A stretch of DNA of 64,000 nucleotides, from assembly GCF_015864955.1 (NCBI RefSeq), contig NZ_JADYWE010000001.1:124001-188000 (forward strand). Direction: 5' to 3'. This document shows positions 1 to 8,112 of the stretch, piece by piece. The translations under genes and the position numbers were made by a program. This stretch comes from Salinibacterium sp. NK8237 (GTDB lineage Bacteria > Actinomycetota > Actinomycetes > Actinomycetales > Microbacteriaceae). Numbering within the stretch: the first letter of the stretch is position 1; each line of letters starts with the position of its first letter. The notes beneath the pieces are model-generated. The model was not told where the DNA came from, ran no database searches, and saw nothing but the letters and a program-made list of their open reading frames with translations.

Positions 1-1552
1 CGTTGTTCGCGAGCCACACAGGCAGCATTTCCTCGTCGAGAGTGACAAGAGCGGAGATGAACGGACGCTGCTCACCCACGACGATTACTTGGCCGATGAT
101 CGGGTTCGCTCGGATGGGGTCTTCGAGCGCCGCGGGAGCAACGTTCTTGCCGCCGGCAGTCACAATGATTTCCTTCTTGCGACCAGTGATCTCGAGGTAT
201 CCATCTTCGTCGAACTGCCCGATGTCGCCGGTCTTGAACCAACCGTCTTCAAAGACGTCGTCGGTAGCAGCCTGGTTGTTCCAGTACCCGTCGAAGACGC
301 ACACGCCCTTGGCTTGAATCTCGCCGTCTTCGGCAATCCGCACCGAAACGCCGGGGAGCGGCGGGCCGACCTTTCCGATCTTGAAGTTGGACGGCTTGTT
401 CACCGAAATGGGGGCGGTGGTCTCGGTGAGTCCGTAGCCCTCGAGGATCGTGAGGCCGAGGCTGCGGTAGAAGTGTCCGAGACGCAGTCCGAGAGGCGCG
501 GATCCGGAGACCGCGTATTTGACGCGCCCGCCGAGTGCTGCGCGAATCTTGGAGAGCACGAGACGGTCGAAGACAGCGAACTGGATTTTGAGCCCCAGCG
601 GCACGTGACCCTCATCGAGCGCCTTCGAGTGTGCGATCGCAACATCGGCAGCCTTGCGGAAGATCTTGCCCTTGCCGCCAGCTTCCGCCTTCTGCTCGGA
701 GGAGTTGTAGACCTTCTCGAAGACACGCGGCACAGCCAACAGGAACGTTGGCTTGAACGATGCCATCGAGGGCAGCAGCAACTTGGTGTCCGGCTGGTGG
801 CCTACTTTGACGCCACCGTGAACACAGAGGATCGAGATGAACCGAGCGAAGATGTGCGCTGTAGTAATGAAGAGCAGCGTGCTCGAATCGGGGTTGACGA
901 CCTCGGGGATTGCCTTCTGCGAGTTGCGGCACAGCTCAACAAAGTTGGAGTGCGTGATCACGCAGCCTTTGGGCTTTCCGGTTGTTCCCGAGGTATAGAT
1001 CAGCGTCGCGAGATCGGAACCCTTGGCCAAGTTGCGGCGACGTTCGATCTCTTCATCGCTGACGTCAGCTCCCGATTTGGCTAGTTTGTCGAGGTCGCCC
1101 AAATCGATCTGCCACAGGTTGGCGATAGCGGGCACGTCTGCACGAATCTCGTCGAAGCGCGCGAAGTGGTCGGGCGTTTCTGTGATCATCGCCGTGGCGC
1201 CGGAGTCCGTGATGTTCCACAGAATCTGGCTCGGCGAGCTGGTCTCGTAAATTGGCACAAGCACCGCGCCTGTGAACCAGGTCGCGAAGTCAATGAGTGT
1301 CCACTCATAACGGGTCTTGCACATGAGGCCGATTTTGTCGCCTGGCTCAATGCCGGCAGCGACAAGTCCCTTGGCAAGGGCTTTCACTTGGGTAAGAAAT
1401 TCCGACGATGTCACGTCGCTCCAGCCACCGTTAGCGGTGGGCAGCGAGAACAAAGCGTTATTGGGTGTAGCCGCAACACGATCCATCAATAGATCGGTAG
1501 CGTTTGCATTCGGGTCAGCCTCAACTAGGGCTGGTACATCAAACTGTTTCAC
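1..1552 (-). CDS. fadD: Long-chain acyl-CoA synthetase (AMP-forming), 3' end cut by window edge
   Basis: Activates long-chain fatty acids to acyl-CoA by way of an acyl-adenylate; cytosolic or membrane-associated. About 517 residues are visible. The reading frame is open to base 1, so the C-terminal end lies outside the window. The adenylate-forming P-loop YTSGTTGKPKG is at residues 186-196, followed by an EGYGLTETT motif and, further on, KTGDIG and GRKKEIIVTAGGKNVAP, all typical of FadD15-like enzymes. The start is GTG at 1552 because AAAGGAG lies a few bases upstream. It is divergent from plsC, which fits a shared role in lipid supply. Family certain; chain-length preference not readable. 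Confidence 0.93.
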   Translation of the reverse strand, partial: MKQFDVPALVEADPNANATDLLMDRVAATPNNALFSLPTANGGWSDVTSSEFLTQVKALAKGLVAAGIEPGDKIGLMCKTRYEWTLIDFATWFTGAVLVPIYETSSPSQILWNITDSGATAMITETPDHFARFDEIRADVPAIANLWQIDLGDLDKLAKSGADVSDEEIERRRNLAKGSDLATLIYTSGTTGKPKGCVITHSNFVELCRNSQKAIPEVVNPDSSTLLFITTAHIFARFISILCVHGGVKVGHQPDTKLLLPSMASFKPTFLLAVPRVFEKVYNSSEQKAEAGGKGKIFRKAADVAIAHSKALDEGHVPLGLKIQFAVFDRLVLSKIRAALGGRVKYAVSGSAPLGLRLGHFYRSLGLTILEGYGLTETTAPISVNKPSNFKIGKVGPPLPGVSVRIAEDGEIQAKGVCVFDGYWNNQAATDDVFEDGWFKTGDIGQFDEDGYLEITGRKKEIIVTAGGKNVAPAALEDPIRANPIIGQVIVVGEQRPFISALVTLDEEMLPVWLANN

Positions 1553-1713
1553 GGCAACTCCTTTGGCACCGGTAGGTGGTCTACTCCACTCTAGCGAGGT
1601 CAGGCACGCCTAACCACGTGCGCATTGGCGCGTGTGGATATTTGCACCCGTTTGTGGGGTACGTTCTGGCAAACGGTAGAGTGGGGAGTCCCGCGACGAG
1701 GAATTGAGGTGCC

Positions 1714-2397
1714 ATGTTCTATTGGTTTATGAAGAATCTGGTGGCTGGTCCCATTTTGAAGACTGTCTTCCGTCCGTGGGTTTCCGGTCTTGAGAACGTT
1801 CCCCGCAAGGGTGGAGTCATCTTGGCGAGCAATCACCTGTCGTTCATCGACTCGGTGTTTTTGCCGCTCATTATGGACCGACGCATCTTTTTTCTCGCCA
1901 AGAGCGACTATTTCACTGGCCGTGGCATCAAGGGCTGGCTCTCGCGAGCGTTTTTCAATGGCACGGGGATGCTGCCCATCGACCGTTCCGGCGGCAAAGC
2001 TTCAGAGGCATCGCTCAACACGGGCCTAGCGGTTTTGGCTCGTGGAGAGGTGCTTGGCATCTATCCCGAGGGAACGCGCAGCCCCGACGGAAAGATGTAT
2101 CGCGGCCGCACCGGAGTCGCACGCATGATTCTCGAAGGCCATGTTCCAGTTGTTCCTGTCGCAATGATCGACACTGAAAAGGTCATGCCCATCGGCACGA
2201 AGATCCCTCGCATGGGCCGCATCGGAATCGTCTTCGGTGAGCCTCTCGACTTCAGCCGTTTCGAGGGCATGGAGGGTGACCGATTCATCCTTCGCTCGAT
2301 TACTGACGAGATCATGTATGAGCTCAACCGCATCAGCGGTCAGGAGTATGTGGATGTCTATGCCACCTCGGTGAAAGACCGCGCCGCACGTCGTTAG
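1714..2397 (+). CDS. plsC: 1-acyl-sn-glycerol-3-phosphate acyltransferase (PlsC family)
   Basis: Transfers an acyl group to lysophosphatidate in phospholipid synthesis, at the inner face of the membrane. It is 227 residues. The catalytic HX4D motif is in NHLSFIDS (H41, D46) and the second family motif EGTR is at 119-122. Start ATG 1714 follows GAGG. The gene is divergent from the acyl-CoA synthetase, whose product would be its donor. In M. tuberculosis plsC (Rv2182c) lies in the same neighbourhood as aroG and pknL. It could act on a different lyso-acceptor, but the motifs make acyltransferase activity secure. Confidence 0.92.
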   Translation: MFYWFMKNLVAGPILKTVFRPWVSGLENVPRKGGVILASNHLSFIDSVFLPLIMDRRIFFLAKSDYFTGRGIKGWLSRAFFNGTGMLPIDRSGGKASEASLNTGLAVLARGEVLGIYPEGTRSPDGKMYRGRTGVARMILEGHVPVVPVAMIDTEKVMPIGTKIPRMGRIGIVFGEPLDFSRFEGMEGDRFILRSITDEIMYELNRISGQEYVDVYATSVKDRAARR

Positions 2398-2460
2398 CAA
2401 CGCCCGGCAATTCACCGCAGAGTCTCGCCGTGCAGCAGTGCTGTAACGGTGACACTCAGC

Positions 2461-2491
2461 ACCCACTTGTGCCGGTAGGCTCGTAGTGGGT
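2461..2491 (+). promoter_or_regulatory. Hairpin in the plsC-aroG intergenic region
   Basis: Arms ACCCACT (2461-2467) and AGTGGGT (2485-2491) enclose a second small stem GCC-GGTA-GGC (2471-2480). It ends 46 bases before the aroG start and is not followed by a T-run, so it is not a normal intrinsic terminator. It may be a leader element of aroG or a DNA operator; function unknown. Confidence 0.35.
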
Positions 2492-2537
2492 CACAAACCC
2501 GTTCATTTTCGCTGTAATTGTATGAAGGAAACTCCTC

Positions 2538-3908
2538 GTGGTCGACCCGTCAGAACCAGTCGTGCTTGCTGATCCCGCCGTGATTGCGGGTCTAGACAAC
2601 TGGCGCACGCTCCCCATCAAACAGCAGCCACAGTGGCCGGATGCCGACGCCGTTGGCGAAGCATCTAGCAAGATTGCGTCGCTGCCGCCCCTCGTTTTCG
2701 CGGGCGAAGTAGACCGTTTGCGTACCCGCCTCGCGCGCGCAGCTCAGGGAGAAGCGTTCCTGTTGCAGGGTGGTGACTGTGCTGAGACTTTTGCGGGCGC
2801 TACCGCGCAGCAGATCAGCGATCGAGTCAAGACGATTCTGCAGATGGCTGTTGTACTTACGTATGGTGCTTCGAAGCCCATCGTGAAGATGGGCCGCATG
2901 GCTGGCCAGTTCGCCAAGCCACGGTCAAGCGACTCTGAGACCCGCGGCGACGTCACGTTGCCGGCCTACCGTGGCGACATCGTTAACGGTTACGACTTCA
3001 CTCCGGAGTCCCGTACTGCTGATCCTGCTCGTCTGGTTGAGGGTTACCACACGGCGGCGTCGACGCTGAACCTTATTCGCGCGTTCACGCAGGGCGGCTT
3101 CGCCGATCTTCGCCAGGTGCATTCTTGGAACAAGGGCTTCGCCGCCAACCCGGCGAACCGCCAGTACGAGAGTCTTGCTAAAGAGATCGACAAGGCAGTG
3201 CGCTTCATGGAAGCAGCAGGAGCCGACTTTGACGAGCTCAAGCGCACCGAGTTCTACTCAAGCCACGAGGGTCTCCTCATGGACTACGAGCGTCCGATGA
3301 CGCGCATTGATTCGCGCACCGGTACGCCGTACAACACGAGCGCCCACTTCTTGTGGATCGGGGAGCGCACGCGCGACCTCGATGGCGCGCACATTGACTA
3401 CTTCTCTCGGCTGCGTAACCCGATCGGCGTCAAGCTCGGTCCGACCACGACACCTGAGACTATGAAGCAGCTCATCGACAAGCTTGACCCCGAGCGCGAG
3501 CCTGGCCGTCTGACCTTCATTACCCGCATGGGTGCTGGCAAGGTTCGCGACGCGCTTCCGCCGCTGCTCGAGGCCATCAAAGAGATGGACGCGACGCCGC
3601 TGTGGATCACGGATCCCATGCACGGCAACGGTCTCACGACTCCCACCGGTTACAAGACGCGTCGTTTCGACGATGTCGTTGATGAGGTCAAGGGCTTCTT
3701 CGAGTCGCACCGCGCTGCGGGAACCTACCCCGGTGGTATCCACATCGAGCTCACTGGTGACGATGTCACGGAGTGCCTGGGTGGTTCAGAGCAGATCGAT
3801 GAGGCTACTCTTGCGACTCGTTACGAGTCGCTGTGTGACCCGCGACTCAACCACATGCAGTCGCTTGAACTCGCTTTCTTGGTAGCTGAGGAGCTTCGCG
3901 CTTTCTAA
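2538..3908 (+). CDS. aroG: Class II 3-deoxy-7-phosphoheptulonate synthase (DAHP synthase)
   Basis: Condenses phosphoenolpyruvate and erythrose 4-phosphate, the first step of the shikimate pathway, in the cytosol. The 456-residue length is typical of the class II (plant/actinobacterial) family. Supporting blocks are LPPLVFAGEVDRLR, the metal/PEP region LLQGGDCAETFAG, RMAGQFAKPRS, and the C-terminal ITDPMHGNG and HIELTGDDVTECLGG segments. GTG 2538 is the start, with AAGGAA about 9 bases upstream. In mycobacteria this enzyme is inhibited by aromatic amino acids and binds chorismate mutase; neither can be judged here. A strong terminator follows. Confidence 0.96.
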   Translation: MVDPSEPVVLADPAVIAGLDNWRTLPIKQQPQWPDADAVGEASSKIASLPPLVFAGEVDRLRTRLARAAQGEAFLLQGGDCAETFAGATAQQISDRVKTILQMAVVLTYGASKPIVKMGRMAGQFAKPRSSDSETRGDVTLPAYRGDIVNGYDFTPESRTADPARLVEGYHTAASTLNLIRAFTQGGFADLRQVHSWNKGFAANPANRQYESLAKEIDKAVRFMEAAGADFDELKRTEFYSSHEGLLMDYERPMTRIDSRTGTPYNTSAHFLWIGERTRDLDGAHIDYFSRLRNPIGVKLGPTTTPETMKQLIDKLDPEREPGRLTFITRMGAGKVRDALPPLLEAIKEMDATPLWITDPMHGNGLTTPTGYKTRRFDDVVDEVKGFFESHRAAGTYPGGIHIELTGDDVTECLGGSEQIDEATLATRYESLCDPRLNHMQSLELAFLVAEELRAF

Positions 3909-3916
3909 CGCCGCTG

Positions 3917-3973
3917 AAAACGCCCGCCAGCCCGAAACTCTCTACGGAGAGCGTTGCGGGTGGCGGGCGTTTT
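3917..3973. terminator. Bidirectional intrinsic terminator between aroG and pknL
   Basis: A-rich left arm AAAACGCCCGCCA-CCC (3917-3933, one bulged G) pairs with GGGTGGCGGGCGTTTT (3958-3973). An inner CTCTC/GAGAG stem extends it. A-run on one side and T-run on the other let it serve both convergent genes. Confidence 0.85.
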
Positions 3974-4021
3974 GCGTTGTGCTCGTGCGAATTCATGGCC
4001 GCGGAGAAACACGCGGCGACG

Positions 4022-5992
4022 TTAGATCTGCGGGCCGTAGACGGTGACTTCTGAGCCGCGCTTGATGGATTCGCCCGGTGAAGGATCGGTGCCGGAGACT
4101 GTGGCTAGAGAACTCCAGAAACCCGGCGGGATGTCGGTGACCACGTTCACCACAAAATCGAGAGCTTCAAGTTCTTCAACGGCGCGGGTGATTGTCTCTC
4201 CGCTGACATCGGGAACCTGAACTAGGTCAGGGCCCTTCGAGATGATGAAGCTGGCGGTATCACCCTCGCGGAAGGTGCGGGCGACTCCGTCGGCATCCTT
4301 CTCAGAGTCGATGGCGACGACCGTTCCTTCGTCACAATCGCTAAAGACTTCGCGGCCAGTTTCGGCGTTGAGCCCAACCCCGGCGAGAGTTTGAGTCGCA
4401 TTATCGACGGTCGAGCACGTGACGTCGGGGAGCGCACCCGCGGAGATGACGAGAGTGACGTCCTGAAGTTCGCCGTATTTTTCGGCTCCGAGGATAGACG
4501 CTGAGTCTGCACCGAGCGCGTCAATGACGAGACCCGCAGCGATCTCGCTGTCGAACTGCTTAATGCTGGGTTCGATCAAAGTGAAAGGTGCTTCTTCAAT
4601 TGCGGTTCGGGCTTCATCTTCCGTCATCCCGGCAAAATCAGGCACGTCGAGGGGTCGAGGGCCCTGAGAGATCAGCAATTGCACGGGAGAGCCGTTGGGG
4701 ACCATTTCCCCTATTTCAGGAGCAGTGTTCGCGACAAGGTCGACCGCGACTACGGGATCGTAGGTTTCGCCGAGTTCATCGCTGACGACAAGTCCGAGTT
4801 CTTCCAAGATATCTTTGGCTTCTTCGGGTGTCGCGTTTCTTATGGTGTCCGGAATTGTCACTTGGGCACCAGGACCAGACCCGAAGTACCACCCTGCGCC
4901 GGCAGCTCCGCCGACGAGGAGAACGATCAGAACAAGTAGCCACCAGCCACGCGACTTTCGTTTGGTCGCGCGCGTCGAAAGGGTTGTGGTGTTCTCTGAC
5001 ACTTGAGTGGGTGCTGGTGGAGCGACTTGTTGAAGTTCGGCGCCGAACACTTGTGTGTCGGCGGTTGAGTTGTTCGGTTCTGCGGCTGGCGCGCTCGGCA
5101 GAACCATGGTGCGTTGTACTGCGGTGGATGCCGTTGGCGGCAGCGCGGTCATCAACGAGCTGTGCGTTTGGTACAGCTGGTCGAGCAGCACGCGTGCATC
5201 TTTGGGGCGGTCATCCGGTTCGCGTGCGGTCGCCCAGAGCACGAGGTCATCGAGCTCTGCAGGAACAAGGCGGTTGCCCGAGCTGGGGCTCGGCACTGCG
5301 TCGTTGGCGTGCTGATAGGCAATCTGCATGGGTTGCTCGCCCTTGAAGGGCTGCTCTCCCACGAGCATTTCGTACATCATGATGCCGACGGCGTAGATGT
5401 CGCTGCGAGTGTCCGCGAGTCCGCGAGTCACGAGCTCGGGGGAGAGGTACGCGATCGTGCCGAGCAGCGAGGCGCCGGTTGCGGTGTTTGCGCTGGCCGC
5501 ACGCGCTAGTCCGAAGTCGGCGATCTTGATGCGACCGTCGTCGGCGAGTAACACGTTTTCAGGTTTGAGGTCGCGGTGAACGATTCCGGCTTTGTGCGCT
5601 GCGGCGAGACCGGCGAGCACGGCTTCCATGATGTCGAGGGTCTGCTCAGTGGTGAGGATGCGGTGTTCCAGAAGCAGATCGCGCAATGTAATACCGGGGA
5701 GATACTCCATGACGAGGTAGGCCATGTCGCTGTCTTGACCCTGGTCAAAGACGTTGACGACGTTGGGATGCGCGAGTCGAGCTGAAGAGCGAGCTTCTTG
5801 AACGAAGCGTTCCTTGAACTTGCTGTCGTCGGCGAGGTGCCCGTGCATGACCTTAATGGCCACTTTGCGTTCGAGTCGCTGATCAGTGGCAAGGTACACG
5901 GTTGCCATGCCGCCACGGGCAATCCGCGAACGAATCTGATACCGACCGTCGAGCAGACGGCCGATCATCGGATCACTAGAGTTCGCATTCAC
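4022..5992 (-). CDS. pknL: Transmembrane Ser/Thr protein kinase with four PASTA repeats (PknL/PknB type)
   Basis: Phosphorylates Ser/Thr residues, probably in response to wall-derived ligands. In 656 residues the order is: kinase domain (about 15-275; glycine loop IARGGMATV, Lys47, HRDLKPEN with Asp141, DFG at 159-161), a Ser/Thr/Pro-rich juxtamembrane part, one membrane helix (about 350-372), then four PASTA units outside the cell. GTG 5992 is used as start, with no clear ribosome site. The location next to an Rv2175c-like gene and near aroG matches mycobacterial pknL; mycobacterial PknL lacks PASTA repeats, so the architecture is PknB-like. A two-cysteine pair in the third PASTA unit may form a disulfide. 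Confidence 0.93.
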   Translation of the reverse strand: MNANSSDPMIGRLLDGRYQIRSRIARGGMATVYLATDQRLERKVAIKVMHGHLADDSKFKERFVQEARSSARLAHPNVVNVFDQGQDSDMAYLVMEYLPGITLRDLLLEHRILTTEQTLDIMEAVLAGLAAAHKAGIVHRDLKPENVLLADDGRIKIADFGLARAASANTATGASLLGTIAYLSPELVTRGLADTRSDIYAVGIMMYEMLVGEQPFKGEQPMQIAYQHANDAVPSPSSGNRLVPAELDDLVLWATAREPDDRPKDARVLLDQLYQTHSSLMTALPPTASTAVQRTMVLPSAPAAEPNNSTADTQVFGAELQQVAPPAPTQVSENTTTLSTRATKRKSRGWWLLVLIVLLVGGAAGAGWYFGSGPGAQVTIPDTIRNATPEEAKDILEELGLVVSDELGETYDPVVAVDLVANTAPEIGEMVPNGSPVQLLISQGPRPLDVPDFAGMTEDEARTAIEEAPFTLIEPSIKQFDSEIAAGLVIDALGADSASILGAEKYGELQDVTLVISAGALPDVTCSTVDNATQTLAGVGLNAETGREVFSDCDEGTVVAIDSEKDADGVARTFREGDTASFIISKGPDLVQVPDVSGETITRAVEELEALDFVVNVVTDIPPGFWSSLATVSGTDPSPGESIKRGSEVTVYGPQI

Positions 5993-6050
5993 CTTCAGAG
6001 TCTAAAGTTCTGAGCTTCGAGAGTGCCGCTAGACACGGCTGTTCTGGCTC

Positions 6051-7517
6051 TTAGCCGAGCTGTTCTAGCCAAGATCGGGCGGATGTCTCCCATTTTGCGT
6101 AGGCATCGGGGTGTGCAGAAATCTGCACGGCTTGAGCTGCGTTGGTGACGCTCATGTTCTGCCAGCCAGAGATTTCGAGGAGCCCGCGAGTAATTCCCTT
6201 GTTTGGATTACTCGATCCGCCGTAGAACAAGCGCGCAGCATAGGAGGGTGTGGTGAGTTGGCTGACAGTTCCCCAGCCTGAACTCGGTCGCTGTTGAAAG
6301 AGTCCAACGGAGTCTCGATCGCCCCAGGTCAGGTTCCGCAAGCTGGATTCTTGCATTGCTGTTGCGAGGGCAATCGTGATGCCGTAGTCGGAGACGCCGA
6401 GCTCTCGTCCAACCTGAACGATTACTTCGGCGTTGGCGCGCATCTCAGCGTCGAGGTAGGTGATGCTTCCGCCAGAGCTGGCCAGTGCGGAACTCGCCGA
6501 GGGGATCGTCACTGTGTCGCCAATGTAGATGACTGAGGAGGTGTTGAGGCCGTTCGCGTCGAGCAGCGCCTGAGTGGTGATGCCGGCTCGCGACGCGATA
6601 GAGGAGACGGTATCGCCGGAAACCACGGCGTAGGCGCTTCCTTGCACAGGAGCAGGTGCCGCTTCGGCCACTGGCGCTGGCTCCTCTCCAACGACTGCAG
6701 CCGGACTTTCAACTTCAGCTGCAACTTCGGCGGGAGTCTCGTCGGCATCCGGTGCTTGTTCTTCGTTGGTTGCCGAAGCTGTGGTGTCGTTCCCCGCAGC
6801 GTCGTCATCGGACGCAAAATCGTATTCTTCGGTTTCTGCGGAGGGGGAACTCAAATTGCCGGGAATGAGCAGCGATTGCCCTGGGTAGATGATGCTCGAC
6901 CAGCCGAGACCGTTTGCTGACATCAGCGAGATAGTGGAGACGCCAAATTTGTTGGCGATGCCGCTGAGGGTGTCACCGGCAACGATCGCGTATTGACCAT
7001 TGGTGGTTTTGACATGGGTCACGCTCGGAACGCTGCTTACGACATCCTTTGTGAGCGTGAGCTCTTGACCGGGAAAGATCGTCGATGACCAACTCAGCCC
7101 GTTCAGTGCGAGAACGGATGCCGTGGAGAGGCCATAGCGAGTGGCGATATCGCTGATCGTGTCGCCTTCGGCAACGCGGTAACTTGCCGGAGCGGGTCCG
7201 ATGATCGTTGTCGCTGCTTCGGTGATTGTCGGAGTGGTGACACGAGCTGGCTTGGTGGCGCGTTCGGTTGAGAGCCGTGGGTCGTCAGGCGTTTTCGCGT
7301 TGACGGGTTCGACAGGCCCGGTGAGATTGAACGTCGCAGCGGCGAGAGAGCCGACTAGTAGTACTGGAACGGTGTTCATCACGCTGCGGTTGACCCGTGT
7401 GCGCTGCTGAGCGATTCTTCGCGCGCGCTCTGGCGTGCGCACGGCTTTCGCGGGTACTAGTCCTGCGAAAACGGTTGAAGCGACGCTGCTTGCGTCGTCC
7501 ATTGTGAAATATTTCAT
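6051..7517 (-). CDS. LysM-repeat cell-wall protein with C-terminal lysozyme-like domain
   Basis: Probably an exported peptidoglycan-binding protein or wall hydrolase. The 488-residue chain has a basic N-terminus, a membrane/signal segment (about 47-60), and LysM repeats at about 113-156, 176-218 and 296-338, with an acidic linker rich in Glu, Ala and Pro between the second and third. A C-terminal domain (352-488) contains ATAMQESSLRN and SVGLFQQRPSSGWG, resembling the Glu-containing active site of lytic transglycosylases. ATG 7517 is preferred over an upstream GTG because AGGAAG precedes it. It lies just upstream of pknL on the same strand and may be co-transcribed. Enzymatic activity is inferred. 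Confidence 0.85.
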   Translation of the reverse strand: MKYFTMDDASSVASTVFAGLVPAKAVRTPERARRIAQQRTRVNRSVMNTVPVLLVGSLAAATFNLTGPVEPVNAKTPDDPRLSTERATKPARVTTPTITEAATTIIGPAPASYRVAEGDTISDIATRYGLSTASVLALNGLSWSSTIFPGQELTLTKDVVSSVPSVTHVKTTNGQYAIVAGDTLSGIANKFGVSTISLMSANGLGWSSIIYPGQSLLIPGNLSSPSAETEEYDFASDDDAAGNDTTASATNEEQAPDADETPAEVAAEVESPAAVVGEEPAPVAEAAPAPVQGSAYAVVSGDTVSSIASRAGITTQALLDANGLNTSSVIYIGDTVTIPSASSALASSGGSITYLDAEMRANAEVIVQVGRELGVSDYGITIALATAMQESSLRNLTWGDRDSVGLFQQRPSSGWGTVSQLTTPSYAARLFYGGSSNPNKGITRGLLEISGWQNMSVTNAAQAVQISAHPDAYAKWETSARSWLEQLG

Positions 7518-7552
7518 GGCGTTCTTCCTGCTCCCGGCCCCGAGAAGGTACA

Positions 7553-7571
7553 CGCGATCGCTGAGATCGCG
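7553..7571 (-). promoter_or_regulatory. Small hairpin in the 5' leader of the LysM gene
   Basis: Arms CGCGATC and GATCGCG around a 5-base loop, about 36 bases upstream of the chosen ATG. A TTGACA box on the minus strand lies further upstream near 7604, without a convincing -10 at the right distance. I looked for c-di-AMP riboswitch (ydaO) signatures, known before wall hydrolases in other actinobacteria, and did not see them. Confidence 0.3.
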
Positions 7572-7721
7572 GGTTCAACGCTGTCACAGAAGAACATTAG
7601 TGTCAACCAATGTGTCTAATGAGGTCAGTGTGGTTATTGTTACCTAAGTTCACTAGTGAATATTCTGGGTAAGCCGTGCGAACTGTCCGTTTTATCCCTC
7701 ATGACGTGGCAGTCTTAACGT

Positions 7722-8063
7722 GTGACTGAATCACCCACCATCAACTGGCTTACTGTTCCAGACCTCACCGAGCTCCTCGGGCTCAAGGTGAGCCAAGTGC
7801 GTCGCCTCATCGAAGAGGGCGCGCTGCTCGCCAGCAAGATCGACGGCGTGTGGCAGGTTCCCGACGTTTTCATCGTCAACGGAGCACCACTTCGTGAACT
7901 GAGAGGAACGGTTGTCGTGCTCTCTGACGCCGGATTCTCTTCCGACGAGTCGATGAACTGGTTGTTGTCGAACGAACCTAGCTTGGGCGTGCCGCCTGTC
8001 GAAGCGCTCCGCGCCGGTCGCAAGGCCGAAGTTCGCCGCGTAGCTCAAGCCCTCGGGTTCTAA
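7722..8063 (+). CDS. Rv2175c-family DNA-binding protein (PknL substrate homologue)
   Basis: A small winged-helix protein of 113 residues. The N-terminal half (TVPDLTELLGLKVSQVRRLI, EGALLASKIDGVWQVP) resembles MerR/excisionase-like DNA-binding folds, and the C-terminal part (WLLSNEPSLGVPPVEALRAGRKAEVRR) is the characteristic Rv2175c tail. In M. tuberculosis Rv2175c is next to and phosphorylated by PknL, and phosphorylation reduces DNA binding; the same pairing here supports the name. GTG 7722 is the start. It is divergent from the LysM gene and kinase. Target genes are unknown. Confidence 0.85.
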   Translation: MTESPTINWLTVPDLTELLGLKVSQVRRLIEEGALLASKIDGVWQVPDVFIVNGAPLRELRGTVVVLSDAGFSSDESMNWLLSNEPSLGVPPVEALRAGRKAEVRRVAQALGF

Positions 8064-8071
8064 AACCTAGT

Positions 8072-8105
8072 GCGCTGCACCGCGGTAAGCCGTGCAGTGC
8101 AGCGC
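8072..8105. terminator. Hairpin between convergent Rv2175c-like and polyprenyl synthetase genes
   Basis: Arms GCGCTGCAC (8072-8080) and GTGCAGCGC (8097-8105) with an inner CGCGG/CCGTG stem and TAAG loop. On the minus strand it is followed by ACTAGGTTTT, so it more likely ends the minus-strand gene. No T-run follows on the plus strand. Confidence 0.6.
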
Positions 8106-8112
8106 GAGCGCT

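Noticed and set aside
89..1084. A 331-codon plus-strand frame at the left end
   Set aside because: Antisense to the acyl-CoA synthetase, whose motifs are unmistakable on the minus strand.
7518..7721. A c-di-AMP (ydaO) riboswitch before the LysM gene
   Set aside because: The conserved purine-rich core expected for this class is not visible; only a small stem and an isolated TTGACA are present.
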